Source: Diabrotica undecimpunctata
Lineage: Eukaryota > Arthropoda > Insecta > Coleoptera > Chrysomelidae
Reading direction: 5' to 3'
Assembly (NCBI RefSeq): GCF_040954645.1
Contig: NC_092808.1
Coordinates: forward strand, 112,694,049-112,758,048
Length of the DNA: 64,000 nucleotides
The translations under genes and the position numbers were made by a program. Below are positions 1 to 9,914 of the stretch, piece by piece. The notes beneath the pieces were generated by a model. It saw only the letters and a program-made list of their open reading frames with translations. It was not told where the DNA came from and did not search any database. Every line of letters starts with the position of its first letter. The first letter of the stretch is position 1.

Positions 1-1053
1 ATTAAATTTGTTTTGTGTTACCGATATCCGGGTATTTCGCTTAGTTATAGTTTGGTAAGTTTTATCATGTACCAAAAGTAACGAGTCTTTCTAACAACGA
101 GGAATCGGTACTTTGGGTATTGGACAAATACCCGTTACTTTGTAACGAGTAGGTACTTTTTTACATCACTATAGCGGAGACAAGCCTCTTATAACATCGC
201 ACTTGTTTAGCAGATAAATAAAGGTAAAATAATATCAATATTTGTAGTGTTTTGTTCAACTTGATTTCCACGTTGTGAAACAACTATTGAAATTGTAGTG
301 TAGGTATCAAGATATTAATGTGTGAATGTGTACAGTTTATTTTTACAAAAGTGTCTATAAAATTGATTTGTATAGTAACCTACAGTAATTTATGGAAATA
401 ATATAACAGTAACTATTATAATTTTTACAATAAATCTAATGAATATTTAAAACCTTACACAATATAAAAGTAGTATTTATGAGAAAAGAAACTAGTAACT
501 TATTCATAAAGAAATTATTATTGTCGATAGCAATCGTCTTTATGTCATTGTTTTTGAACTTCAAAACTGTATATTTATCTTCTATTATACGTAGAAAGTA
601 TAGAAGGAAATGTAAGTCAGTGAACAAACAGTACAATTATTATTTTTATAAGGAAGTCCGGAATTGAATTTTAGCATATGGGAAGGTAAATATATTTTTA
701 ATTTGGTTAGTAACAGTTAGGAATACAGAATCGAATTTCTAAAAATGTTAACTTAAAAAATCATCATTCATCATCGGGGGTGCTAATAAAGTTTGTCCGA
801 ACAACAGTGTTCAGTTATTGCTGCCAATTTTATAGCCAGAATATATGACAGGCTAATCAAAAATGAAATAGGAAAGCAGAGAATATATTAGTAGACCAAA
901 ACAGTTAACAAATAAAAAGCCTTTTTCGTGACACTCTTTGATACAGGTATCTAACAATTGCTTTTGGTAAATTTGGTAATAACAATAGGTAACAAAACAA
1001 AATATGTAAAAGATTAATTCTTACGGCAACTGTGTTTGTGAGTATTAGTTCCG
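1..1053. other. AT-rich stretch without a recognised gene
   Basis: No coding region is supported; the short open frames around 436-667 overlap on opposite strands and have low-complexity composition. Bases 60-170 hold repeated copies of the word TAACGAG and a small hairpin at about 115-133 (GGGTATT against AATACCC). I looked here for the left terminus of the piggyBac remnant that follows and found no match. Confidence 0.5.
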
Positions 1054-2826
1054 TTATAGTCCATGTTGTGAGACTGCTCCCGTAGGAAAAATGTTTCTGA
1101 TTCGGATTCTTTGTGGACTCTTGTTCAAAAATATCTTCTTTAAACTTTGACTAGAAGAACCAGGTTCACCATTTCGAGCTGATGATGGTCGACCTACATT
1201 TCGTTTTTTCTTGAAAGAAACATGGCCAGTCGCTATCTTTTCACGGAATTCTGGAAGAGATAGAAGCCTCTCCTCTTCGCAACAGTCACTGGAATTATTT
1301 GCCTTTTCGGCACGTATACGTTTATATAGAATGAATGCGTTTGTGGCGGCCATGTCGACAAAATTATAGAATATCCGAATCATAATATTTCTGCTTTTAG
1401 CTCGAATGTGATATCGACCCATAAGGCCATCCATCAAATCGACTCCACGCATGTGAGCATTATTCACGTATGATTTGTGGAGAATCAACTTCGATGTGTT
1501 TCCTTTGCTTCTTGTCATAACCAGGTACTTTTGCTATGTGTTAATTTGGAGTGGTTCTTATAAAAGGTTCAATGCCAACATAAGTCGATGCCAGGAGGAC
1601 ACATGTGTTATCCTTCCACAATACAGTGCTGACGTTGATCCCATAACTTAAGGTCATGTATTCTATAGAAAACCCTCTACTTTTTTTTATTTACTTCTCT
1701 ATCAGTCAGCAGTTTACACGCTGGTAAACGATTAGCTACAAATAAAAAATTGAAACATGTATCATTTTGAATAATAAAAACTACTGAAAATTTAATTATC
1801 TCTTACTGTGCCTAAACTATAAATTCCTCTTGCACGTAAATATACCAAAAGAGCAAGCGAAGTATAGAAGTTGTCAAAATAAAAGATGTGATGCACGAAA
1901 TTAGAAATCGTTTGTGATAAACGATTCACAACATTTGATGTTGCTCCTAGGTCTGGTGTACCAGACAAGACTTCATTATCTCCAGCACCATTGTAGATTT
2001 CGAAACGATAGGCAAAACCATGTGAATCACACAGAACAAACAATTTCACACCCCATTTGTGCGGCTTATTTGGCATATATTGACGCAACTGGAGTCAATT
2101 GGTCGCACCAAAAGCATTTTTTCCCCTAGAACTATCTATGTTGGGATAGCGATATATAGACATGTACAGCGTTATACCAACGTAAAGTCTTATTTCGTCT
2201 GTAGTTGTGCTGAATGTTGTATTTATATTTTTTTCCAAAGCACAACGGTTTGTCTCTTCAGCAATAAGTTTAACGATATGGTCGTTAAAAAAATAATTGC
2301 ATCGGTGTTTGAAGCTGTTTGACTGTTCTAGGAAGGGATGAATCGCCACGAAAAGCCACCTCATTTACATGTAAACGCATTGAGCGATTACGCCACGTCA
2401 ATTTGGAAAGCTCTTTCGAGTTTTTTGATATTGTATTGAGAGCTGTAATAAAAAAGACAATATATCTAACGTATAAATATGTTTTTATATAATCTTACCT
2501 CCTCCACCACCATCATTAGGTTGAATTAATGGCCCAGGACCTTCAAGAGTTGGCAATGGAGATCGAGCTCTTTTGGCTGATTTAAAACATGCATTTGTAG
2601 AAGTGGATGTAGATGGTTGTTGTACTTCAAATGTTTCGGTCGCTACATCATCCAAAACTAATGTTAAAGAAGCTGCTGGTTGATCAACATTGCTAATATC
2701 CATTGACAAATTTACATCATTTACAAATGCATCAGTTGTCTCAGCTTCAAGCATTTCCTGAATGCATTCTTCTTCCAATTCTTCCAAATTGATTTTGTTC
2801 TTATGGTTACAATTTAGACGATGCAT
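1054..2826 (-). pseudogene. degraded piggyBac-type transposase (copy 1)
   Basis: Remnant of a piggyBac DDE transposase, which cuts and pastes DNA at TTAA sites. Four open segments lie in one reading frame: an acidic N-terminal part (2485-2826), the start of the core domain with ETNRCA and YVGITLYMS (2095-2364), a central block starting RQYMPNKPHKWG and containing the second-Asp motif FYFDNFYTS (1792-2088), and the C-terminal block with MRGVDLMDGLMGRYHI (1054-1518). Between the last two, a degraded NRLPACKLLTDRE block can still be read near 1700-1740. The join at about 2094 runs directly into RQYMPNKPHKWG, so the roughly 70-100 residues that carry the first catalytic Asp (SVDE-type motif) are missing. 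In-frame stops separate the segments. It cannot encode a working enzyme. Family assignment is firm from conserved blocks; boundaries are uncertain. Confidence 0.9.
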
Positions 2827-3440
2827 CTATCACAGAAAAGAAAAATAATAAAATAGGAAAATAAGCATGTTCCTAAGTACAAAAAGATAACAAAATTTCA
2901 TACTAAAGGGGATATTTTGTATACGTAAACCTGCAAGACCGTCTTGAGACTGTCTTGGTATTTTTGTTTATAAAGCCTATTTACACAATAGTTTTTACTA
3001 AAAGCTTATTATATTACTGAAGTATTAAATATAATCTACTTACCATAAAATTATCAAGTTGATTAATTTGATCTAATCTAAACGAATTTTTTGACGATTT
3101 AAAAATAATGTTTATGAAGAAATAATTTTCACTGCCACTTTATGGAATGTTAGCACTTGACTAACGATAATAAAGTAATCCCGATGCCAGAATGTATTTA
3201 GTTGTACCGAATAACGTCAAGTAAGGTTTTTTAAAGATGAATGTTGTTACTGTGGCAGCAAAAACCATTCGGTATAAGTTTTATAAGCTAAAATGCAAAT
3301 ACCATCTTAAGAGGGTCTTGCCTGTTAGAGGGTTAAACAAAAGACCTCGCAACTATCCTTATGGGAAACCGGTCTCGGTTAAATTTAACGAAAGTTCAAT
3401 CAATGATAGTTCCCGGTGCGTAAAAAACAATGTGACCTGA
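2827..3440. other. flank of piggyBac copy 1, no gene
   Basis: AT-rich DNA probably forming the 5' untranslated part of piggyBac copy 1. The open frame at 3237-3440 crosses the putative element end and resembles nothing I know. The word GTCTTG recurs at 2943-2960, which may be subterminal repeats. Confidence 0.4.
3311..3336 (-). repeat. candidate piggyBac terminus with TTAA
   Basis: Read on the minus strand this is TTAA followed by CCCTCTAACAGGCAAG, which has the usual shape of a piggyBac end (TTAA then CCCT/CCTC). It lies about 480 bp upstream of the transposase N-terminus of copy 1, a plausible distance. I could not find a matching opposite terminus left of 1054, so the pairing is inference. 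Confidence 0.4.
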
Positions 3441-3747
3441 GTCTATAAAACTATTATTCTGAAGCTACAGCCTTCTGAAGTTATGGTATCAGGTGCTGTG
3501 TACGTCAAGCGCTCTTTTTCATACTCAAGTGAATGAACATATTTATTTTTGAAAGAACAGAGACACATGTTATTGATGCATATTTGCTAACTGAATATGA
3601 ATCAGAGGTCAAAAATAGATGCAACGTATTTTAGTCTTTAGAAAACCATCGAAAAAATCTTCTAAAAACTGAAGAACAGCGTTAGAAAATGTGCTGCGAG
3701 AACGACATAAGAATTATCATATTTCCACAAATGCTGCACACTTATCT
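3441..3747 (+). repeat. left arm of foldback element
   Basis: Inverted partner of 4343-4632. Similarity runs from GTCTATAAAACTATT at the outer end to CACACTTATC at the inner end, with many substitutions and small indels, so the insertion is old. Confidence 0.75.
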
Positions 3748-4342
3748 TTATTATTATAAGATTATAAATATACAATGCAACGGCTACCCCCGTGACATCC
3801 ATCGCGTAATTGAAAAGAAAAAATAATGTAGAAAGCCTGGCCGGAGATGCGGCCAACGTAGAAGCAGCATGTTGCTGGCAGCACGGCTGGTCGCATTGTT
3901 GGTCGGACTCGATGCGGCCAAGGTCCGACCATTAGTCGTGGTCGGACGGTCTAAACGAGTTAATAACATACAAATAGTTGAAGATGACTTAAATCCGAAT
4001 TTGCCATAAACTGGTCGGACTGAGAACGCCTGAGAACCGGCTATTTGATGATTTTCTTTTCTAAAAGTCTTAATGAAATTCTTTTATAACCGTAATAACG
4101 TAATATTTTAGGTGCAACAAGCGCCACTGCGACGATTCTTCATTTTTTAAAAGTGATTCAGCGTTTTTTGAAAATCAAATGGTGCTGTTGCCATGCTGAG
4201 GTCAGGTATGTATTCAGCATATGTGAAAGCGTGAGATGTTTTGTGCTGCTCTAGCAGCACTTGTCGTTGTTGTTCCCCAGTTTTCTGAAGGCGCTTCAAT
4301 AGTTTTCTGAAGATAAGGCGCAACTGCAGCTATGTTGATATT

Positions 4343-4632
4343 GGATAAGTGTGTAGCATTAGTGAAAACATTATAATCCTTACGTCACTCTAGCAGCACA
4401 TTTTCTATCGCTGTTCTTCAGTTTTTCAAAGACTTTTTAGCGGTTTTCTGAAGACTAAAATACTATGCATCTATTTTTGACCGCGTATTCATATTATAAA
4501 TATTCTCAAGAAACTGTGTCTATTTTTTCAAAAATAAATATTTTCATTCACCTGACTGAATTAGTGGGTTTAACTTACACTGAGCACCTGAATCCAATAA
4601 CTTTGTAGCTTCAGAATAATAGTTTCTTAGAC
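4343..4632 (-). repeat. right arm of foldback element
   Basis: Inverted partner of 3441-3747. Part of the arm (from about 4388) is also a direct repeat of sequence starting near 4240, so the right side carries an extra subunit. Confidence 0.75.
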
Positions 4633-4991
4633 CAGGGAGCCAGGTTAATTTGTTGGAGAGAAACTGTTTAAAACAATTTCTTTTAACAAATTCTAAAAGT
4701 TGCCTTTTTTGCTCTGAAAAGTATTTTTATTATTTTTTATGTGATTCTAAACAAAAAAAGTTTGTTGTCATTTTTCTTCAAATTTAACAGTTTTCGAGTT
4801 ATAAGCGATTTAAAATCTAAAAAATGCAAAAATAGCATTTTCCAGTTTTGAAAACTCATATGTAACTTATTATTTTTGAGGTTGCCAAGTATCTAAATTC
4901 AAGTTTAAACATTCAGTTTCAAGATTCTGGAGCTTATTTCAATTTAGACCGTTGTTTTTTAATTATTAATTACGCGCGTCCACCCGTTTTT
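4633..4991. other. AT-rich spacer, probable 5' part of the Tigger element
   Basis: No coding signal. Poly-T/poly-A rich sequence directly before the pogo/Tigger transposase; it may be that element's untranslated end, but I see no terminal repeat. Confidence 0.35.
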
Positions 4992-5780
4992 ATGTCGCCG
5001 CTTTTAAAAGATGCTGTTTTATTTGCTGCGGAGTGGGAATTTCCCTTAGATAAAGACAATATTAAAGAAATCGTTCGAAATTATCTAAACAGACAAGGAC
5101 GAAGATTAGGATCTTTTATCGATAACAGACCGAGTCATAGTTGGTACTACGCATTTATTACTCGTTACAGTGAGTTATCCATTCGCCTATCAGAAAATAT
5201 AAAGCGAAGTCGTGCTGCGGTTTCTATTGTTTCTATTGTAAACATGTTTCACCGATGATCCTGGAAGAACCAAAGTTGTTGTTCGACGCATAGCTAAACA
5301 TGCCGAAAAAATGTTCCACTAACATTTTCCGTTAGTGGATCAGGAGTTATGTTGCCACCTTATATTGTATATAAGGCAGATCAGCTGTGGTCGACATGGA
5401 CCGGAAATTGTCCTGAAAACTCTCGTTATAATCGAAGCAAATCGGGATGGTTTGTCTATATTGTGCTCCCTTATTTTAAAAAACTTAATAGATCGAAGGT
5501 GTTAATCGGTGACAATTTAGCCAGCCATATTTCCATCACTGTCATACAAGAGTGCCAAAACAATAATATTAGCTTTGTTATTTTACCGCCCAATAGCACA
5601 CATCTAATGCAACCGCTAGATGTTTGTTATTTTAGACTACTGAAGGGTAAATGGAGATCTGTTTTGACTAAAGTGAAGCAAACAATATATGGCCCTATAA
5701 GTAAAGATCGATTCCCAGGTCTACTGAAAGCAATATTAGTAGAACTAGGGGCGAAAAATGCTGACAACAAAAATGTCTGA
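4992..5780 (+). pseudogene. pogo/Tigger-type DDE transposase, N-terminal and core part
   Basis: Tc1/mariner-superfamily transposase of the pogo/Tigger group (CENP-B-like DNA binding followed by a DDE_1 core). Segment 4992-5258 holds the helix-turn-helix region, with motifs LLKDAVLFAAEWEFPLD and SHSWYYAFITRYSELSIRLSE. Segment 5349-5780, in the same frame, holds the later core: MLPPYIVYKA, LWSTWTGNCP, the second-Asp motif LIGDNLASH and the PPNSTHLMQPLDVCYFRLLK block with the third acidic position. Between them a DDPGRTKVVVRR block survives in another frame, while the YDET block that should carry the first catalytic Asp is lost. After 5780 the frame degenerates, but a recognisable IPLDQKAVLKRIP motif continues to about 5845. 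The C-terminal part resumes near 7300 after a large interruption. Clearly inactive. Confidence 0.88.
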
Positions 5781-6049
5781 TTCAAAGCGACAGAATTTAT
5801 TCCTCTCGACCAAAAAGCTGTTTTAAAACGAATCCCTTCTTAAGATAGGCGTGTTGGAGAAATTGCCAACGTGTTGAAGTATATGTTTGAAACAACAAGA
5901 TATGTAAAACTGTCCTCGACGCATCAAGGAATTTGGATATCGGTTAAAATACTTGGGAATTCCAAGGTTGGCCAAATCCAAATTTCTAATTGATTCGATG
6001 CAGGGAAATTCCACTTTCGCTAAGTAAAACAAAGGATTTGTTTTACATA

Positions 6050-7299
6050 AAAGCAGGTAGATTTTCTCTCATCGGGCAGTCGAGCTTGCCTCTTCTACTG
6101 TAGACCTAGTCGGTGCTATTATTGTTCCTACTAAGTTATTGTTTTATTTCTGATTTCTTATATACCATTTTTATTTTAGCATTATTGTATATTCAGACCT
6201 TTTCAGGTTAGAATAATACATTGATCTATATTTGTTTTGATTGTTTATTTTTCTTGTATTTTGTGTCTAAGTTGTTCTTCCGTAAGTTAAGAACACTTAG
6301 AAATATTTATCTTGCTTTTTCTATTTTATATTTTGATTTGTACTTTGTCTAAGTAGTTCTTTCCGGTAAGTCAAAGAACTCTTAGAAATATTTCTCTGAA
6401 TATTTGACTTGATTGTGCGTCTAAGCCGTTCTTTTCCGGTAAGTCAAAAGAACACTTAGAAATATTTTCATAATCATTGTTGCATTATTATTTCCGAAAT
6501 TTTATCTAAGATATTTTCTTCCTTACGTTAAGAAAATACTTAATACATTTGTCTCTTTCATTTTCTATTTTATGCTAAGTTGTTTCTTCCGTAAGTCAAG
6601 AAACACTTAGCAATATTTCCACATCTTTTCTGTATTTGATTTTTCGTATTTGTAAGTCGCTTCTTCCGTAAGTCAAGAAACACTTATAAGTATTTGTATT
6701 CTTATTTTTCCATATTTGATTCTCTTGTTTGTTTTCACTCTAAGTTGTTTCTTCCGTAAGTCAAGAAACACTTAGAAATATTTCCATACCTTGTTTCATA
6801 TTTACATATTTCATTTATCTGTATTTCTGTCCTAAGTTGTTTCTTCCGTAAGACAAGAAACACTTAGGAATATTTCTGCACTTTTCTATTCTTTTATCTT
6901 GTGTATTTTACTTTTCATTCTAAGTTGTTTCTTCCGTAAGTCAAGAAACACTTAGAAACATTTTCTTTGCATTGTACTTTTATACCATTTTATTTTTCTT
7001 GTTTACTAAGTTATTCCTTCCGTAAGTCAAGGAATACTTAGACTATTTTACCTGTTCTGTTTTCTAATTTTGATCTGTTATTTTGTAACTGCTCCTTGGA
7101 ACTGTTACCTATAACAGATACTTGTCACGGTAACCGTTATTTTATACCAGTAGAAGTATTAAACCATTTTATCAGTGACAAGCAAAGATGGTCAACACCC
7201 GGTCTAATTCCGAGGACAGGAAGAAGTCCGCAGAGCCGGCGATGGGTCCTACAGGCCCAAATGCCCCCTCTCGGCAACAAAACCAACTATCTCCGGCAG
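6050..7299 (+). mobile_element. foreign insert splitting the Tigger transposase (possible retroelement leader)
   Basis: The Tigger coding sequence is lost by about 6050 and resumes near 7300 with its NVAPG..SICVEDLE block, so about 1.2 kb between looks inserted. The insert contains T-rich DNA, the ten-hairpin array at 6267-7041, and a short open frame at 7188-7313 starting MVNTRSNSED, which resembles the start of some LTR-retrotransposon gag proteins. I read it as a fragment of a retroelement 5' region (leader plus gag start). No clear LTR boundary, primer binding site or target duplication was found, so both limits are approximate and the identity is inference. Confidence 0.4.
6267..7041. 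repeat. array of ten tandem hairpins with covarying stems
   Basis: Ten imperfect palindromes of 34-39 bp lie at 6267, 6349, 6421, 6506, 6575, 6652, 6740, 6832, 6920 and 7006. Spacing is 69-92 bp and the spacers are T-rich and variable. The core form is CTAAGTTGTTTCTT, loop CCGTAAGTC, then AAGAAACACTTAG, usually followed by AAATATTT. Each stem has one extra unpaired base at the same place in the left arm. The stems differ between copies but still pair: GTTCTT/AAGAAC, GTTCTTT/AAAGAAC, GTTCTTTT/AAAAGAAC, ATTTTCTT/AAGAAAAT, GTTTCTT/AAGAAAC and ATTCCTT/AAGGAAT. Only the copy at 6652 shows clear mismatches. Length and sequence changes in one arm are therefore matched in the other. Function is unknown. 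Confidence 0.9.
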
Positions 7300-7313
7300 A
7301 CGGAAGAAACTAA
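7188..7313 (+). CDS. short gag-like N-terminal fragment
   Basis: An ATG at 7188 opens a 41-codon frame beginning MVNTRSNSEDRKK and ending in LSPADGRN before TAA at 7311. The frame is hydrophilic and rich in Ser, Pro and Gln. The start resembles gag proteins of some insect LTR retrotransposons (basic, MV.TRS-type beginnings), but it is too short for a firm call. It sits about 145 bp after the hairpin array and overlaps the point where Tigger C-terminal coding resumes in other frames, as expected if a retroelement gag was truncated at the junction. Confidence 0.3.
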   Translation: MVNTRSNSEDRKKSAEPAMGPTGPNAPSRQQNQLSPADGRN

Positions 7314-7888
7314 ATGTTGCTCCGGGGAGAGCATCTGTGTAGAAGATTTAGAAGCTCATAAACCAGACGAGGCAACGGTGAAAGTACGACTACCTAATCA
7401 GAACAGAAGTGTTAAAAAAAATTCGAAGTCACTCAAGTTTAATAAATACGATCTTTCTTCTTATAGCGAAATAGATGATATAGAACTTGAAGACGAGATC
7501 GACGAAAAAGAGGTCAGCGATACTGAGCCCGAGGATAATAATTTACAAGCGAAATCAGGAGCAAAATAAAGAAGACAAGCAAAATAAAGAACCTGTGGAA
7601 CCGCATTCATTTCAATGTGGAGAGTTTATTCTCATGAACTTGAATACTGAGAAACGGCTTGTAAAATATGTTGGAGAAATCTGCCCAGTCATAGATGAAG
7701 AGTACCTTCCAGTCAAATTCTTACGAAAAAATGTGGGTCAAAAAGAAACATTTGTTTCATATCCTGACGTAATAGAGAAATCGATGGTGATCAGAAATGA
7801 ATCCGTTCGTTTTTCAGCTCCACACCTTCTTCGCCGAGAACGATTCAAATTTTTGACAGATTTGGTTGAAACTGATAATGTTTTATAA
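7300..7888 (+). pseudogene. Tigger-type transposase C-terminal region
   Basis: C-terminal part of the pogo/Tigger-like protein whose core lies at 4992-5780. The first half contains SICVEDLEAH and a Lys-rich linker, then a strongly acidic stretch (EIDDIELEDEIDEKEVSDTEPED) ending at 7569. The second half, in the next frame from about 7560, has PHSFQCGEFILMNL, KYVGEICPVI and PVKFLRK, ending SAPHLLRRERFKFLTDL before the stop at 7886-7888. That ending resembles the extra C-terminal domain often seen on insect pogo-like proteins. The change of frame near 7565 is a +1-type shift. Inactive, and separated from its N-terminal part by about 1.2 kb. Confidence 0.65.
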
Positions 7889-8419
7889 ACAAATAGATTA
7901 GGTAACTACATTAATAAAAAATATTATTAACTAAGATTTAAATCGTATTAAACGTTTTGAAGTAAGTGGTCTCAAAAATTTATTTCACCCTGCACAATAG
8001 TAACAGATTTTTTAAAAGTTAAATTTGGTGTCAAGTCATCTATAGAACAGATTTACTTGCCATTTACACTGATTTTTACTTTTTTACTTACAGTTTTAAG
8101 TCACCCAACAGACAGGGTGACTTGAGAATCACGGTTTTTATTTTTTCTTGTACTTTTTTTGTTTGTTTTTTCAAAATTTTTTATATAGGTTCTATTCTTT
8201 GACAAAAGTGGCATAACACCATATTTTTTGTTTTGTAGTAGATTTATCAGTATGGCAGGTATTATTGAATTAATGTCCAAATTGTAGTCGTCACCCAACT
8301 CTACCATTTTCGTTGGAAATAATCCACGATATAAGTTTAAAATAAGTATATTTTTGACATTACGATTTCCACATTGGAATTCATTCTCAAAATGTTTGTG
8401 ATTTGAGAACTATTTCCGA

Positions 8420-8425
<6 letters not shown>
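7889..8425. other. no gene seen
   Basis: AT-rich DNA after the Tigger C-terminus, possibly its 3' untranslated end. A CAGGGTGACTTGA/TCACCCTG-like pair of short words occurs near 7988 and 8101-8120, but no terminal repeat of the Tigger element could be fixed. Confidence 0.35.

Positions 8426-8453
<28 letters not shown>
8426..8453. repeat. (TA)n microsatellite
   Basis: Uninterrupted alternating TA of about 28 bp. The LTR-like element that follows is inserted in it, since alternating AT resumes at 9915 right after that element. Confidence 0.95.
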
Positions 8454-8456
<3 letters not shown>

Positions 8457-9032
8457 GACAATTGGGGTTTATAGAAAATAATTTATAAGTTATATACTAC
8501 ATAATATTAGATATAATTAAGTATTTGATTATTTTAAATAAGTTATATACTAGAGAAATTTATAAAAATATATTTATGTGAGGGCATTTTAAGAAATTAG
8601 CATATAATAATTGTAAAAAGTTGTATTTTAGTAATTATAATGTGGTAGATAGATTTAAGTGAGCCATGTGACTAGGCAACCAACTATACAAACTTACTCT
8701 CTAAGTGACATTTTAGGAAATATTTACGAATATAAAGTGGGGTTATAATAATATATTGTTTGAATTGTGTATTTTATTAAATTAGAGTGTTAGTTACTAA
8801 TTTAAATGTTTATTCTGATCTGAAAAGCCTAAATGTCAACAAAATTATCAATGGAACATTAACGAATTATCCAGAGTGTAGAGTGTGACCATTGTTTACA
8901 GTCGAACATTCTCGAAATAATGATTATGGCGGTGGATCGAACAGATATTTTTTTCGAGAACATCTATATGGAAGTAATGGAACAAATTGGAACATGATCT
9001 CTTACCAGATGGTTCTGGAATATCCAAAAGGA

Positions 9033-9040
9033 TATAAATA
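9033..9040 (+). promoter_or_regulatory. TATA box in the LTR-like element
   Basis: TATAAATA followed by a GC-richer CCCGTG; transcription would start about 30 bp downstream, near 9065. The same site is kept in the inverted copy (near 56090, read as TTTATA on the plus strand). Confidence 0.45.
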
Positions 9041-9798
9041 CCCGTGATTTGGATTCAAGATGGAAGTTTTAGAAGTTATTAGTTAGAAGTCAAGCAGTTT
9101 ATTATGAAAGTTAGTAGATTAGTGAGTGAAGTCAATTGTTCACAGTTTTAGTAAGTCAGTCAAGCAGTTTAATAAGAAATATGAAAGTTAGTTGGAGATA
9201 GTCCAATTGTTTAATATAGTGAGTTAAATGAAGATTAAAAATTATGCATATATTTAATGCACATTTATAATTATACACAAATAATTATTGAAGATTATAA
9301 AAGTATATTAGAAGAATATTGGATGGACATTGGAAGGAATTAAAATTATATTATGATTAGAGATTAGTATAAATCAACTTATAATAATTGGATATTGGTA
9401 TATTGAAAAGAAGAATAAATATAAATGGTGTTTGCTGCTTTGCTTGGTGGTTTATAAATGATGGTGAAGAAAACTATATCTTAAATTGGTAGAAGCTGAT
9501 AATTGGAAAAAGTAATTTCACAAAAACAAGGATAACCGAAGTACGAAGACATTCAGTGGTGATTAGAATCTATATAGTGGAAAACAGTTCATTTAGGCAT
9601 TCAGTGAAAGAAAGGTACAAAATTTTGTTAATATAATTTAGTTAGTGTCATAACAATTTCAATTTTGAAGTTAGTTTGTTTAAATTTTACATTGTCTATA
9701 GAATTTAATTAGTTTTATAAGAATATCAATTTAAAGATAGTTTATTTTAAATTTACATTGGCTAGGTTAGATATATATGTGTGTTTCATAATAGTTAT

Positions 9799-9804
9799 AA
9801 TAAA
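9799..9804 (+). terminator. poly(A) signal in the LTR-like element
   Basis: AATAAA about 110 bp before the element end, preserved in the copy at 55188-56640. It would end transcripts started at the TATA box or read into the element. Confidence 0.35.
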
Positions 9805-9914
9805 GATAATTTAAAAAAGTACTTACAAGCTAATTCTTTGAGAACCGCGATAAAAACCCTATATTATTAAAAATACTCATTGCTCATCATTCAAACAAAA
9901 AACACATCATAACA

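Larger units (their letters stand above)
3441..4632. mobile_element. foldback-type element with ~300 bp inverted arms
   Basis: Bases 3441-3747 and 4343-4632 are long, diverged inverted repeats. Both start GTCTA..AAACTATTATTCTGAAGCTAC when the right arm is read as its complement, and both keep the shared words GGTCAAAAATAGATGCA and ACTGAAGAACAGCG. The right arm also contains internal direct repeats: the block around CTCTAGCAGCAC followed by TTTTCTGAAG occurs near 4240-4310 and again near 4388-4455. Long arms built of tandem subunits are typical of Foldback-like elements. The middle (3780-4000) is GC-richer and carries repeated GGTCGGAC and its complement GTCCGACC, itself able to fold. No transposase is encoded, so any mobility would need help. 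The superfamily is unknown. Confidence 0.75.
8454..9914 (+). mobile_element. solo LTR-like element, ~1.46 kb (copy 1)
   Basis: The block starts TGTGACAATTGG and ends CATCATAACA, giving TG..CA ends, and is flanked on both sides by alternating TA that could hide a 4-6 bp target duplication. A second copy lies in the opposite orientation at 55188-56640, which shows this is a dispersed repeat. It has promoter-like and terminator-like signals (TATAAATA at 9033, AATAAA at 9799) and no open frame. Together these fit a solo LTR of a retrotransposon. The distance between TATA box and poly(A) signal implies an unusually long R region of about 750 bp, so another class of non-coding element is still possible. 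Confidence 0.6.

Noticed and set aside
1..1053. Left terminus for piggyBac copy 1 matching TTAACCCTCTAACAGG
   Set aside because: I read the region for this word and found no match, so the element's left end is not called.
3662..3969. Minus-strand open frames as a gene inside the foldback element
   Set aside because: They fall across the inverted arm and the GC-rich centre, have no known motif, and the arm portion is repetitive non-coding sequence.
6267..7041. CRISPR-like array
   Set aside because: Repeats are palindromic with variable 33-56 bp T-rich spacers, copies differ from one another, and no cas genes exist; this is eukaryotic DNA.
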